The notes below the pieces were generated by a model that saw only the letters and a program-made list of their open reading frames with translations, searched no databases and was not told the origin of the DNA. Shown here in pieces: positions 1 through 9,364 of a DNA stretch of 34,190 bases. Source of the stretch: Pseudomonadota bacterium (GTDB lineage: Bacteria; Pseudomonadota; Gammaproteobacteria; Burkholderiales; Sulfuriferulaceae); assembly GCA_021795395.1 (NCBI GenBank), contig JAJYPN010000032.1:1-34190 (forward strand), in the 5' to 3' direction. Positions within the stretch are counted from its first letter, which is position 1; every line of letters starts with the position of its first letter. Position numbers and translations under genes: made by a program.

Positions 1-1378
<1,378 letters not shown>

Positions 1379-1391
1379 AGGGGAGAGCGAC

Positions 1392-2873
1392 ATGAAAAAA
1401 TGGCTAGTTGCGTTAAGCTTGCTAGTAACGATAGGGATACATGGATCGTCCATCGCCGACGATGCCGCTCCTGTTCCCGCACCGGGCGCGTCGGCGGCTA
1501 CTGCCGCAGCGGCACCGGTAGCACCTGCGGCGGCAGCTCCGGCAACCGCTGCTCCGGCGGCTGCCACACCGGCTGCCACACCGGTTGCCAACAAGGGAGA
1601 TACGGCCTGGATGCTGATTTCGACGGCATTGGTGATATTGATGACCATCCCCGGTCTGGCGCTGTTTTACGGCGGACAGGTTCGGTCAAAAAACATGCTG
1701 TCGGTATTGACGCAGGTGTTTACCATTTTTTGCCTGATTGCGGTGTTATGGATGGTTTACGGTTATTCGCTGGCGTTTACCGACGGCGGTTCGATGAATA
1801 ACTGGATAGGCGGTACTTCCAGGTTCTTCCTGAAAGGACTGGATGCCAATGCCATGTCGGAAACCTTTACCAAAGGCGTGTTTATTCCCGAAATGGTGTT
1901 CATGGTTTTCCAGCTGACGTTTGCTGCGATTACGGTTGCATTGGTTGTGGGCGGTCTGGCCGAACGGGTCAAATTTTCCTCGCTGCTGGTGTTCTCCGTG
2001 CTGTGGTTCACGTTTTCCTATCTGCCGATCGCGCACATGGTCTGGTATTGGGGCGGTCCGTCTGCTCCCAATGCCCCCACCGGTTTTCTGTTCGGTAAGG
2101 GCGCGCTGGATTTTGCCGGCGGTACGGTTGTCCATATCAATTCCGGTATGGCCGCTTTGATGGGTGCACTGGTGTTGGGAAAACGCATCGGTTATCGCAA
2201 GGAAGCCATGGCGCCGCATAGCATGGTCATGACCATGATAGGCGCTTCGCTGCTGTGGGTAGGCTGGTTCGGTTTCAATGCCGGTTCCAATCTGGAAGCG
2301 ACGTTTACCGCTGTGCTGGCAATGGCCAATACCATCGTGGCTACGGCTGCGGCAGGCCTGACCTGGATGTTCGTCGAATGGATGACCAAAGGCAAGCCGA
2401 GCTTGCTGGGCGTAGTATCCGGCGCGGTGGCCGGTCTGGTGGCGGTGACGCCGGCAGCGGGTTTCGCCGGTCCCATGGGCTCCATCGTACTGGGAATGGT
2501 CGTCGCTGTAGTCTGCTTCTGGAGTGTCAACAGCCTGAAGAACTGGCTGGGTTATGACGATACGCTGGATGCGTTCGGCGTGCATGCCGTCGGCGGTATC
2601 GTGGGCGCTTTGGGGACCGGTATTCTGGTCAACCCGTTGCTCGGCGGTTCCGGCGTGTTTGATTACGTCGCCAACAAAGTCGCGGCGTTTGATTTGACAG
2701 CGCAGATGATCAGCCAATTATGGGCAGTCGGCATCGCAGTAGTCTGGTCAGGCGTAGTGAGTTTCGTGTTGTTCAAACTGGTTGATATGGTCATGGGTCT
2801 GCGAGTTTCCGAAGAAGATGAACGTGAAGGTCTGGACACCACGTCGCACGGCGAGCGCGCTTACAATATGTAA
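1392..2873 (+). CDS. amtB: Ammonium transporter (Amt/MEP/Rh family)
   Basis: This inner-membrane ammonium channel has 493 residues. A signal peptide (about residues 1-23) is followed by an Ala/Pro-rich linker (about 24-66) and then the 11-helix Amt core, which begins at GDTAWMLISTALV. The core carries the signature DFAGGTVVHINSG (about 240-252). Its His248, together with His398 in GVHAVGG, forms the twin-His pore pair, and the Asp of DFAGG is the conserved structural aspartate. The start at 1392 has a GGGAGAG ribosome-binding site 13 bp after glnK. A Rho-independent terminator follows the gene. The long low-complexity linker is, to my knowledge, common in betaproteobacterial Amt proteins and is probably periplasmic. 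Confidence 0.96.
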   Translation: MKKWLVALSLLVTIGIHGSSIADDAAPVPAPGASAATAAAAPVAPAAAAPATAAPAAATPAATPVANKGDTAWMLISTALVILMTIPGLALFYGGQVRSKNMLSVLTQVFTIFCLIAVLWMVYGYSLAFTDGGSMNNWIGGTSRFFLKGLDANAMSETFTKGVFIPEMVFMVFQLTFAAITVALVVGGLAERVKFSSLLVFSVLWFTFSYLPIAHMVWYWGGPSAPNAPTGFLFGKGALDFAGGTVVHINSGMAALMGALVLGKRIGYRKEAMAPHSMVMTMIGASLLWVGWFGFNAGSNLEATFTAVLAMANTIVATAAAGLTWMFVEWMTKGKPSLLGVVSGAVAGLVAVTPAAGFAGPMGSIVLGMVVAVVCFWSVNSLKNWLGYDDTLDAFGVHAVGGIVGALGTGILVNPLLGGSGVFDYVANKVAAFDLTAQMISQLWAVGIAVVWSGVVSFVLFKLVDMVMGLRVSEEDEREGLDTTSHGERAYNM

Positions 2874-2896
2874 TCGCATTCGGTAAACCGTAAGGG

Positions 2897-2921
2897 AAGG
2901 GCGCTCATGGAGCGCCCTTTT
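2897..2921 (+). terminator. Rho-independent terminator of the porin-glnK-amt operon
   Basis: A 10-bp perfect stem (2897-2906 paired with 2910-2919), very GC-rich in its middle, closes a 3-nt loop, or 5 nt if the last pair is open. It runs into a T tract starting at 2918. It lies 24 bp after the amt stop and faces the convergent hda gene, so it probably ends transcription of the nitrogen operon. Confidence 0.88.
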
Positions 2922-3000
2922 GCATTTTATCGAGAGGTGCTCATACATTGTGCAAAGATCTCGATTTTCTGAATAACGGCAGAAAATTTCGCTGACAGGT

Positions 3001-3693
3001 TCAAGTGGATTCAATATGCTTATGCGACGATTGCGCCAGCAATTCTTTGAGCAGCGGCACAGTGACCGGCCGCTGTAATTGCAGGGAATGCCGGTCGAGG
3101 CTTTCGATTGCGCCGATCAGCGATGGCAAATCCCGCCGCCAATGACGCATCAGATATTCCGCTACCCCGCCTTGCAATTCAAAGCCGCGTTCTCTCGCAA
3201 TCCGTGTCAGGGCGTACAGTTTGTCGGCATCCGATAAGGGATGTACCTGATAAACCAGATTCCAGGCCAGCCGGGTAGTCAGATCTTCGCGCAGCGGCAA
3301 GAACGCAGGCCGAGCGCTGCCGGCGACAAGCAAACGTCCGTGCTCTTCCCGGACGCGATTGATAAGATTGAACAGCTTTATTTGGGCTGCGTCATCCAGA
3401 AGTCCCACATTATCGATTGCGATCAGATCGAATTCGAGCGAGGGGGCGGCGCTAAAGTCTTCGGTGTCGAAATAAGCAGCGCTGCGGTCGAGTTTCTGTG
3501 CGGCGAGTACGCATGCTTTTAACAGATGGGTCTTGCCGCTGCCGGCTGTGCCCCAAAGGTAGAGCTGCGGCTCATGATCGTGCTTGAGCGCTTTTATCCG
3601 CAAAACGTCTATCAGTTCATCGTTTTCGGCAGTAATGAAATTTTCAAAACTCGGAGCCGGTTGTGGCGCGATATCAAGGATGAGTTGTTGCAT
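3001..3693 (-). CDS. hda: DnaA regulatory inactivator Hda
   Basis: This is a 230-residue DnaA-like AAA+ protein without the C-terminal DNA-binding domain of DnaA. Hda binds the DNA-loaded sliding clamp and stimulates hydrolysis of DnaA-ATP, preventing re-initiation at oriC. Visible features are the N-terminal clamp-binding stretch QLILDIAP (residues 3-10), Walker A GTAGSGKTHL (48-57) and Walker B LIAIDNVG (90-97). I chose ATG at 3693 because family homology begins at MQQLILDI; the frame stays open upstream to 3792 but that extension overlaps the DUF971 gene and does not look like Hda. The gene lies 13 bp downstream of the DUF971 gene on the same strand and is probably cotranscribed with it. 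Confidence 0.93.
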   Translation of the reverse strand: MQQLILDIAPQPAPSFENFITAENDELIDVLRIKALKHDHEPQLYLWGTAGSGKTHLLKACVLAAQKLDRSAAYFDTEDFSAAPSLEFDLIAIDNVGLLDDAAQIKLFNLINRVREEHGRLLVAGSARPAFLPLREDLTTRLAWNLVYQVHPLSDADKLYALTRIARERGFELQGGVAEYLMRHWRRDLPSLIGAIESLDRHSLQLQRPVTVPLLKELLAQSSHKHIEST

Positions 3694-3706
3694 CGTCGGT
3701 AACGAG

Positions 3707-4084
3707 TTACAAGGATTGCCGTGCAGCCCCCGCATCGGCCAGGCGTTGCAGATAACGGTTCCAGAGCAGGTCCTGATCCTTGCCGATTTCATACAGATAA
3801 TCCCAGGAATAAATCCCGGTATCGTGACCGTCCGAAAAGGTCGGTTTTATAGCGTAATTACCTACCGGTTCGATACCGGTAATCGTTACGTCCTGTTTGC
3901 CGATCTGCAACACTTCCTGTCCGTGACCGTGCCCCCGTACCTCGGCAGAAGGCGAATAAACACGGAGAAATTCGTAAGATAAATGAAACACGCTGCCATC
4001 GTTAAAGGCGATCTCCAGCAGGTGGGAAGTTTGATGCAATTTGATTTCGGTGGGAATCGGCGAATTTTTATTTAACCCTGCCAT
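3707..4084 (-). CDS. DUF971 (gamma-butyrobetaine hydroxylase-like N-terminal domain) protein
   Basis: This 125-residue protein consists almost entirely of the DUF971/GBBH-like N-terminal domain. Recognisable features are the N-terminal PTEIKLHQTSHLLEIAFNDG and the C-terminal GIYSWDYLYEIG. In eukaryotes the domain precedes the oxygenase domain of gamma-butyrobetaine hydroxylase and binds zinc; standalone bacterial versions have no settled function. The start at 4084 has a GGAG ribosome-binding site. It lies upstream of hda with a 13-bp gap, so an operon is likely. I infer no catalytic function because the oxygenase domain is absent. Confidence 0.85.
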   Translation of the reverse strand: MAGLNKNSPIPTEIKLHQTSHLLEIAFNDGSVFHLSYEFLRVYSPSAEVRGHGHGQEVLQIGKQDVTITGIEPVGNYAIKPTFSDGHDTGIYSWDYLYEIGKDQDLLWNRYLQRLADAGAARQSL

Positions 4085-4223
4085 GAGTGGCTCCGAGAGA
4101 GTGTGCGAAGGCAGCGATACAAAAAAAACAGGTTAACATAAACTGGTTAGCGAAAAATCGAGATTAATGCAAACAAGTATACATTAGCACATAATCCATC
4201 CAAAATCTCGATATGATTGCAGG

Positions 4224-4802
4224 CTAGCGATCTTCCAGATCGAATCCTGCCGCGGATTGATATATGCTTTCGCCTGTACGTCTTTCATCCAGAGCCGACA
4301 GGACCTGATCGGTGTCGGCAGGTTCCTGAAAGGCTTCGGCGGTGGGATCGTGCCGGTTTTCGACCATCGGTAAATCCCGTCGCAGTTCCTCAATCAGATT
4401 AATCAGTTTGGCAATTTTCTGCTCGCTCAATAAATTCACCTGTAATTCCAGGTTTGCTCGCTGTTCTTCGACTTTGGCGATGCGGTTCTGTGAAATCAGC
4501 ACGATGGTGGTTGTGAGCAACGATGCAAACGTGATCAGGCCTTGTAACAATACAAACGGCGGCGGATCGAATTCGTGCCATCCGAAATGCCGGCCGCCGA
4601 GGTTGAAGACCACCCAGATCGATACAAACAATAATACCAGCGCCAGATACATCGGCCGGCCTATATAATTGCTCGCCAATTCGACGATGCGCTGTAAAGG
4701 GCCAAGTTTGCGATCTTCCCGTTTATAGAAAGCTAAAACCTTTTCTATATTCTGTTCTATTTGTTCGGATGTTTCCGAATTTGCTTCGTTTTCGGTTTCC
4801 AT
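4224..4802 (-). CDS. DUF1003 family inner-membrane protein
   Basis: This 192-residue protein has a charged N-terminal region, two predicted transmembrane helices (about residues 51-70 and 83-104), and a following helical segment rich in Glu, Gln and Leu (about 105-145) that looks like a coiled coil. This layout and the GRPMYLALVLLFVSIWV region match DUF1003, a bacterial membrane family of unknown function. The C-terminal 40 residues are acidic and probably disordered. The gene stands alone, with about 140 bp to the DUF971 gene and about 250 bp upstream without a recognisable gene. Confidence 0.75.
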   Translation of the reverse strand: METENEANSETSEQIEQNIEKVLAFYKREDRKLGPLQRIVELASNYIGRPMYLALVLLFVSIWVVFNLGGRHFGWHEFDPPPFVLLQGLITFASLLTTTIVLISQNRIAKVEEQRANLELQVNLLSEQKIAKLINLIEELRRDLPMVENRHDPTAEAFQEPADTDQVLSALDERRTGESIYQSAAGFDLEDR

Positions 4803-5049
4803 ATGGGTGGTATCCGCAGACGTAAATGCAGTCGTTTTATTTATTCTGCCAATACAATTTTATTTTCACAATAAAGAGATTGCGGCAAAAGCTCTGTACG
4901 GTTCGTTACATAAAAGCGATCGGGTTTTGTGCCGGTTGCTTGATCAAAATGTGCCGGTCGGAGAAAATACATAAACGCAAACAGGGATGCACACAGCGAT
5001 TTCGTGCCAATCTTGTACTCAAGCAACCATAAAGATGTAGACACATACT

Positions 5050-5526
5050 ATGATACGTAAAATCCTCGCGCTATTCCGGTCGGAGCGCATCGACTTGCGA
5101 GAGCGGTTCCTTGACCGTTTTGCGGGCAGAACGATTATCGTTCATCAGGGGTTGACGATAGGCTGGGTCGGCGAATTGATGAAGGAAGCTGGCGGTGGTG
5201 CTCATTTTCGTTTCGATGCGCGTACGCTTCCCGCAAAACGTCCTACTCCGATAGAATGGATGGTCGAGCGTCATGTTTTGCCGCTGTGCCTGCCTATGCC
5301 GCTGCTGATCAAAATCGATGGCAGGAATTTGCTGATAAGACATCTGATGCGCAACGGAATGCCGGTACATCCTTCCGAGATTTACTGGATGCTCGGTGAA
5401 TTTCCTGAGCGTACACATATAGTATTAAGCGCCTCGGGCCAAGGATTCAAGATATCTCGAAAAATGCCGGTCAGCGATAATCTCGTGGACTTCAATGCGA
5501 TTTTCGAGGAGTCCGCCGAATATTAA
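5050..5526 (+). CDS. Hypothetical protein, 158 residues
   Basis: I do not recognise this protein. It is soluble in character, with no signal peptide or membrane segment. The N-terminal 30 residues are basic and helical, and the rest is mixed alpha/beta with a hydrophobic LPLCLPMPLLIKIDGRN centre. There is no obvious catalytic motif. The ribosome-binding site before ATG 5050 is weak. The gene converges on the EAL-HDOD gene and the two reading frames overlap by 4 bp at 5523-5526. Its codon use resembles that of its neighbours, which supports it as real coding sequence. Confidence 0.6.
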   Translation: MIRKILALFRSERIDLRERFLDRFAGRTIIVHQGLTIGWVGELMKEAGGGAHFRFDARTLPAKRPTPIEWMVERHVLPLCLPMPLLIKIDGRNLLIRHLMRNGMPVHPSEIYWMLGEFPERTHIVLSASGQGFKISRKMPVSDNLVDFNAIFEESAEY

Positions 5527-6974
5527 TTACTAAATTCGTCTGCCCAGATCAAGGCTTTGACATGAGCCAGATTAACCGTGTCGACGCTGAGTCCGGCTGC
5601 CTGAGCCAGCTCCGCGATACGCGATTGCGGAGCGTTTTCGCAAGCGATCGCGAGACGCAAATAAGGAGCGTACTCGCCTTCGTCGTGTATGAGCGCCTGT
5701 GTCAACTTTTCAGGCAGGTTGAGATGCGCGATCGCTTGCTCCATAGGAATATTTAACAGCGCGTCGAGCAAGGAAAAAATACCCGTAACGAACAAGCTGT
5801 CGCACTCTTCGGGCGACAGGGAGAATGCCAGAGTTTCGGTCAATCGTGCACGGATGAGGGAATTGTGCAACAAGGTTTCGTCCCGTGCATCGAGTTTGCC
5901 GCTGGTAAACAGTAACAAGGTCAGCCAGCGGTAGAACCGGTTGTAACCGAGCAGAATCAGGGCCTGGGCAATCGTATCGAGCTTATGGATCAAACCGTTT
6001 CCAGGTGCGTTGATATGGTTGAGCAACTTATATGACAATACCGCATCGCGTTTGAGCGCAGCTTCAAGGGCATTGATTTCGGCATGGTTTCTGGTCATGT
6101 TCAGTAATTCGAGTACCTTGGCGCGGGAATTATCGATGCGCTGCGGCAAACCGGGTTGCAGACGGGTAAAATAATAGCCTTGAAAACCGCCGAAATTCAT
6201 CAGCCGAAACGCGCTGAAATCGTCTTCGGAGGTAACGTTTCCGGCTATCAGCGTGGCTTTCGTATAATGCAGCAGCGACATTACGTGTTTGCCCAGCGTC
6301 AATGCGTCGTATAAGTCCGTCTCTATCCTGATGTAATCGGCAAGTTTCAACAATTCCGCCATTTCCGGAATCGCGACCGCTTTGTCCAGTGCGATGCGAA
6401 ATCCTTTAGCGAGCCGTATTCGACAATGATCCAGTACCTGATCGATATCGATAATTTGTGAAACATCGATAGCGAGCACGATTTTGTCGGGCGGTAACTG
6501 CATTAGCCACTCGCTGTTCAGGGTAGCGGAAGTGATCCCGATAAAAGCAGATTTATTGCCCAACTTACTCGCAATATCCAGATCGATTATGCTGGCCAGC
6601 AGCATTTCATCGCGCATTTGCCGCAGGGTTGGCGCTTCATCGGTCTCCGGTTCATTCCTGAGGCTGAACTCATAGCCGATAATTTGTTGCAGGGCGTTGA
6701 GCACCGGTTCCCTTCCGATGAAACGCCTGAGCATCTCGGGAGTGCTGGTTTGTGCGCCGTACGTATCGATTTCCAGGGTGTCGGTAATTACCTGATCAGA
6801 AACGATATCGCTGGTGTCGATCAGCAGGCTGCCTTTCGTCTCCATTTCGTACCCATGTGCAGCCGGCGCGGTGCCGGTATCTGCAGCCGCTGCACTTACG
6901 GCTTCCGTTTCGGCAGGATGTGCCGCACCGGGAGACGGTTTTTCTCTAAAAAATTTGAAATATTTGTCGAACAT
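5523..6974 (-). CDS. Degenerate EAL domain plus HDOD domain signalling protein (YuxH-like)
   Basis: This protein of 483 residues has an Ala/Pro-rich N-terminal region, an EAL-type domain (about residues 75-270) and a C-terminal HDOD domain (about 280-480). The EAL domain appears catalytically dead: the second-metal Asp pair is altered (ALDKAV where active enzymes have LDDFG) and the AEGVE-type loop reads AGNVT. It is therefore unlikely to hydrolyse c-di-GMP and more likely binds a ligand or partner. HDOD domains lack HD phosphohydrolase metal ligands and act in signalling scaffolds. I chose ATG 6974 because AGGGA lies just upstream; an in-frame ATG at 7016 is possible but has a poorer site. 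Role inferred: nucleotide or stress signalling. Confidence 0.8.
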   Translation of the reverse strand: MFDKYFKFFREKPSPGAAHPAETEAVSAAAADTGTAPAAHGYEMETKGSLLIDTSDIVSDQVITDTLEIDTYGAQTSTPEMLRRFIGREPVLNALQQIIGYEFSLRNEPETDEAPTLRQMRDEMLLASIIDLDIASKLGNKSAFIGITSATLNSEWLMQLPPDKIVLAIDVSQIIDIDQVLDHCRIRLAKGFRIALDKAVAIPEMAELLKLADYIRIETDLYDALTLGKHVMSLLHYTKATLIAGNVTSEDDFSAFRLMNFGGFQGYYFTRLQPGLPQRIDNSRAKVLELLNMTRNHAEINALEAALKRDAVLSYKLLNHINAPGNGLIHKLDTIAQALILLGYNRFYRWLTLLLFTSGKLDARDETLLHNSLIRARLTETLAFSLSPEECDSLFVTGIFSLLDALLNIPMEQAIAHLNLPEKLTQALIHDEGEYAPYLRLAIACENAPQSRIAELAQAAGLSVDTVNLAHVKALIWADEFSN

Positions 6975-7191
6975 ATATTTCCCTGTTTGGTCTTGCGCCG
7001 GTCGAACATGATCCATGACTTCTTCTGCAAGGTTTGTTCCTGACAGTTACTTCGATTTCGATTTTCTTGCCATGTTACAATTCATGAATTACACACGATA
7101 CCTATGTATGAAATCGACAGGCAAATCTTAATGCAGAATGTGAAATCATTTCGGCAATTCAACCATTATAGCGCCTGGAAAAATCTCTTCC

Positions 7192-8556
7192 ATGTCAGCG
7201 GGTAAGCTTTTGCAGATATTGACCCACATGCGATCGCTGCTGCGCGGTTCTCCTCATGAAGGCACGCATCGAATGCTTCTGATCGCGGGAATCATAGGTG
7301 TGCTGGGCGCATTGGCTACCGTCGGATTCCGCGAAGGCATCTCGCTGGTCGAAACGACCCTCAATCGCCACCCCGGTAGTCTGGTTGCTGCGGCCGAAGC
7401 GATTACATGGTGGCAAAGATTGCTGATTCCGCTGGTCGGCGGGTTGTTGGCGGGGGTTGTACTGCAATTCGGCCTGCGCATGTTGCATGGTGGTAACAAA
7501 ACTACCGATTACATGGAGGCCATCGTCGCCGGAAACGGGCGTATCAGTGTACCGGCGAGTTTGCTGAAAAGCTTGTCGTCGATCTTTACAGTAGGGTCGG
7601 GAGGGTCGATTGGACGAGAAGGCGCGATGGTGCAATTGGCGGCGATGGTGGCTTCGGCCGGTGGTCATTGGGCGCACATGTCTCTGGATAAACAGCGGCT
7701 GCTGGTGGGTTGCGGCGCCGCTGCCGGCGTCGCGGCGGCGTACAATGCGCCCATTGCCGGCGCACTGTTCGTCGCCGAAATCGTGATGGGAAGTATTGCC
7801 ATGGAGAGTTTCGGTCCGCTGATCGTAGCGTCCGTCGTGTCCAATGCGACCATCCATCATTTTTTGGGCTATGCGCCAGTCTACAGAATTCCCGCATTTC
7901 AGTTCTATTCGGATTGGGAGCTGTTTTTTTACGCCGGCCTCGGTTTTTTATTGGGCCATCTGGCGCCGCCGTTTATCAAGTTATTGGAAATCAGCCAGAA
8001 ACTGTTTGCTGAATTCAAGTTGCCGATTACGCTTAAACTCGGCCTGGGTGGCCTGTGCGTTGGATTGATTTCCATCGTGTTCCCGCAGGTCTGGGGCAAC
8101 GGTTATAGTGTCGTGAACAGTTTGCTGCATCAAAATATCGCCTGGCAGCTGCTCGCCTGGATTTTGGTATTCAAGGTTATTGCTACCGCAGCGACGGTGG
8201 GTTCCGGGGCGGTCGGAGGTGTATTTACGCCTACCTTATTCATGGGTGCGACCTTCGGTTCGCTCTACGGTACCGTTCTGGGCAATTTGTTTCCTGCGGT
8301 GACATCGCCTTCCAGCGCTTATGGGATAGTCGGCATGGGCGCTTTTCTGGCAGCGACTACTCATGCCCCGCTGATGTCGATCTTAATGATTTTCGAGATG
8401 ACGCTGGATTATAATATTACGCTGCCTTTGATGCTGACCTGCGTTATTGCATACACTACGGCACGCGTGTATCGTGGCGGGGAATCGATTTATGCGGTGT
8501 CCTTGCGTCCAAAACACAGCTTGAGTGTCGATGCGGTGACTACCAAAAAACCGTGA
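7192..8556 (+). CDS. ClC-family chloride channel/transporter
   Basis: This polytopic inner-membrane protein has 454 residues and the ClC fold. The anion-selectivity motifs are GSGGSIGREGA (135-145), which contains the external gating glutamate Glu143, and GSGAVGGVFTPTLFMG (337-352). The segment YNAPIAGALFVAEIVMG aligns with the internal proton-pathway region of E. coli ClcA. The position of ClcA Glu203 is Ile here, while the neighbouring Glu202 position is retained. That suggests altered proton coupling or a channel-like mode, as an inference. There is no C-terminal CBS domain. No strong ribosome-binding site precedes ATG 7192; an in-frame ATG at 7228 is an alternative. Confidence 0.9.
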   Translation: MSAGKLLQILTHMRSLLRGSPHEGTHRMLLIAGIIGVLGALATVGFREGISLVETTLNRHPGSLVAAAEAITWWQRLLIPLVGGLLAGVVLQFGLRMLHGGNKTTDYMEAIVAGNGRISVPASLLKSLSSIFTVGSGGSIGREGAMVQLAAMVASAGGHWAHMSLDKQRLLVGCGAAAGVAAAYNAPIAGALFVAEIVMGSIAMESFGPLIVASVVSNATIHHFLGYAPVYRIPAFQFYSDWELFFYAGLGFLLGHLAPPFIKLLEISQKLFAEFKLPITLKLGLGGLCVGLISIVFPQVWGNGYSVVNSLLHQNIAWQLLAWILVFKVIATAATVGSGAVGGVFTPTLFMGATFGSLYGTVLGNLFPAVTSPSSAYGIVGMGAFLAATTHAPLMSILMIFEMTLDYNITLPLMLTCVIAYTTARVYRGGESIYAVSLRPKHSLSVDAVTTKKP

Positions 8557-8688
8557 ATACAATTTCAATCCCGTAAAACGCTGGGACGACGTATCATTTT
8601 CCCTGAAACGTTTCATAGCTGGCGAGCTACGCCAGGAATGGCTTGCGGTGGCCGCGATTGCGTTTTAGCTGTATTACCGGACAGAAAT

Positions 8689-9129
8689 TTATTGCCAGCC
8701 GACCTGACGCAAAACCTGGATATTGCAATTGCATGCAGGATTGAATTCGATTACCTGTTTATAAACCGGTTGCGGGGGAGGGGCGGAATAAGCGGCTTGC
8801 GGAACAACGACAGGCGGTGGTTGTACATAAACCGGAGGAGGCGGAACATAAACAGGTTGAGGTTGCGCCAGGGAATAACCCAGAGCGCCGCCTATGAGCG
8901 CGGGCGCCAGCCAGCCGATGCCGTCGCCCCAGCCTTCGCCGCCCCAACCTCCACGCCAGCCGCCCCAACCCTCTCGCCAGCCGTCTCGCCAACCATCGCC
9001 GCGCCAACCTTCTCCCCGCCATCCGCCCCCGTGCCAGCCGCCTCTCCATCCGCCGCCCCGCCAATGTCCGTCTGCCTGGGCTGCATTCGCGGTCACGCTC
9101 ATCAAGACCAATATTAATATTATTTTCAT
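8689..9129 (-). CDS. Secreted Trp/Gly/Arg-rich low-complexity protein
   Basis: This 146-residue protein has a clear Sec signal peptide (about residues 1-19, cleaved after the Ala-Gln-Ala region). A region of about 50 residues follows, built almost only from Trp, Gly and Arg in WRGG-like units (22-73). Then come a short hydrophobic Gly/Ala stretch (about 74-85), a Pro/Tyr/Val-rich segment with PPPP runs, and a C-terminal tail with a CNC pair. I chose ATG 9129 because AGGAGG lies at ideal spacing. The function is unknown. Arg/Trp-rich composition suggests binding to anionic surfaces such as cell wall, nucleic acid or polysaccharide, but this is only inference. Confidence 0.75.
   Translation of the reverse strand: MKIILILVLMSVTANAAQADGHWRGGGWRGGWHGGGWRGEGWRGDGWRDGWREGWGGWRGGWGGEGWGDGIGWLAPALIGGALGYSLAQPQPVYVPPPPVYVQPPPVVVPQAAYSAPPPQPVYKQVIEFNPACNCNIQVLRQVGWQ
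8911..9066 (-). repeat. Degenerate coding repeat (WRGG-type units)
   Basis: This stretch of the secreted protein gene is a chain of imperfect short units, visible on the plus strand as repeated CCAGCCGCC/CCAACC-like words. It encodes variations of Trp-Arg-Gly-Gly. Such arrays change length by slippage, so strain-to-strain variation is likely. Confidence 0.6.
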
Positions 9130-9285
9130 GAACTGCCTCCTTTTGCCTGATGATGGGTTTTTTGCCACATCAATTCATAATTTGGATAAGGATTCATCTT
9201 AAAGGTTCCTTGTAAGCTGCCGGGTTAACCCGGAATGTCCCTTTTGTAAAATCTTTAAGAATTATGCTTTTATATAAAAATGCGA

Positions 9286-9314
9286 TGTCATTGGCGCGGT
9301 CGAGACGTTATAAT
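9286..9314 (+). promoter_or_regulatory. Possible sigma-70 promoter for the slipin gene
   Basis: A perfect TATAAT box lies at 9309-9314, about 50 bp before the slipin start. The hexamer 17 bp upstream (TGTCAT, 9286-9291) is a poor -35 match, so the call rests mainly on the -10 box. Confidence 0.3.
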
Positions 9315-9364
9315 CATTTGCCGGTGCCCTGAGCATACCTCAGCGATCAGATAAAGGGAATCCC

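Noticed and set aside
1746-2717. A 323-codon open frame antisense to amt
   Set aside because: It lies wholly inside the strongly supported amt gene, and its translation is rich in His, Arg and Gln, as expected from the reverse frame of a membrane protein.
4841-5044. A 67-codon minus-strand frame between the DUF1003 gene and the hypothetical gene
   Set aside because: It has no ribosome-binding site, no recognisable features, and another frame of similar length lies on the opposite strand. I treat the gap as non-coding.
8619-8635. A 6-bp hairpin between the ClC and Trp/Gly-rich genes as a terminator
   Set aside because: No T-run follows and the stem is short, so termination cannot be supported.
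8911-9066. Possible CRISPR-like direct repeats
   Set aside because: Units are short, imperfect and in frame with a secreted protein. There are no spacers of uniform length.
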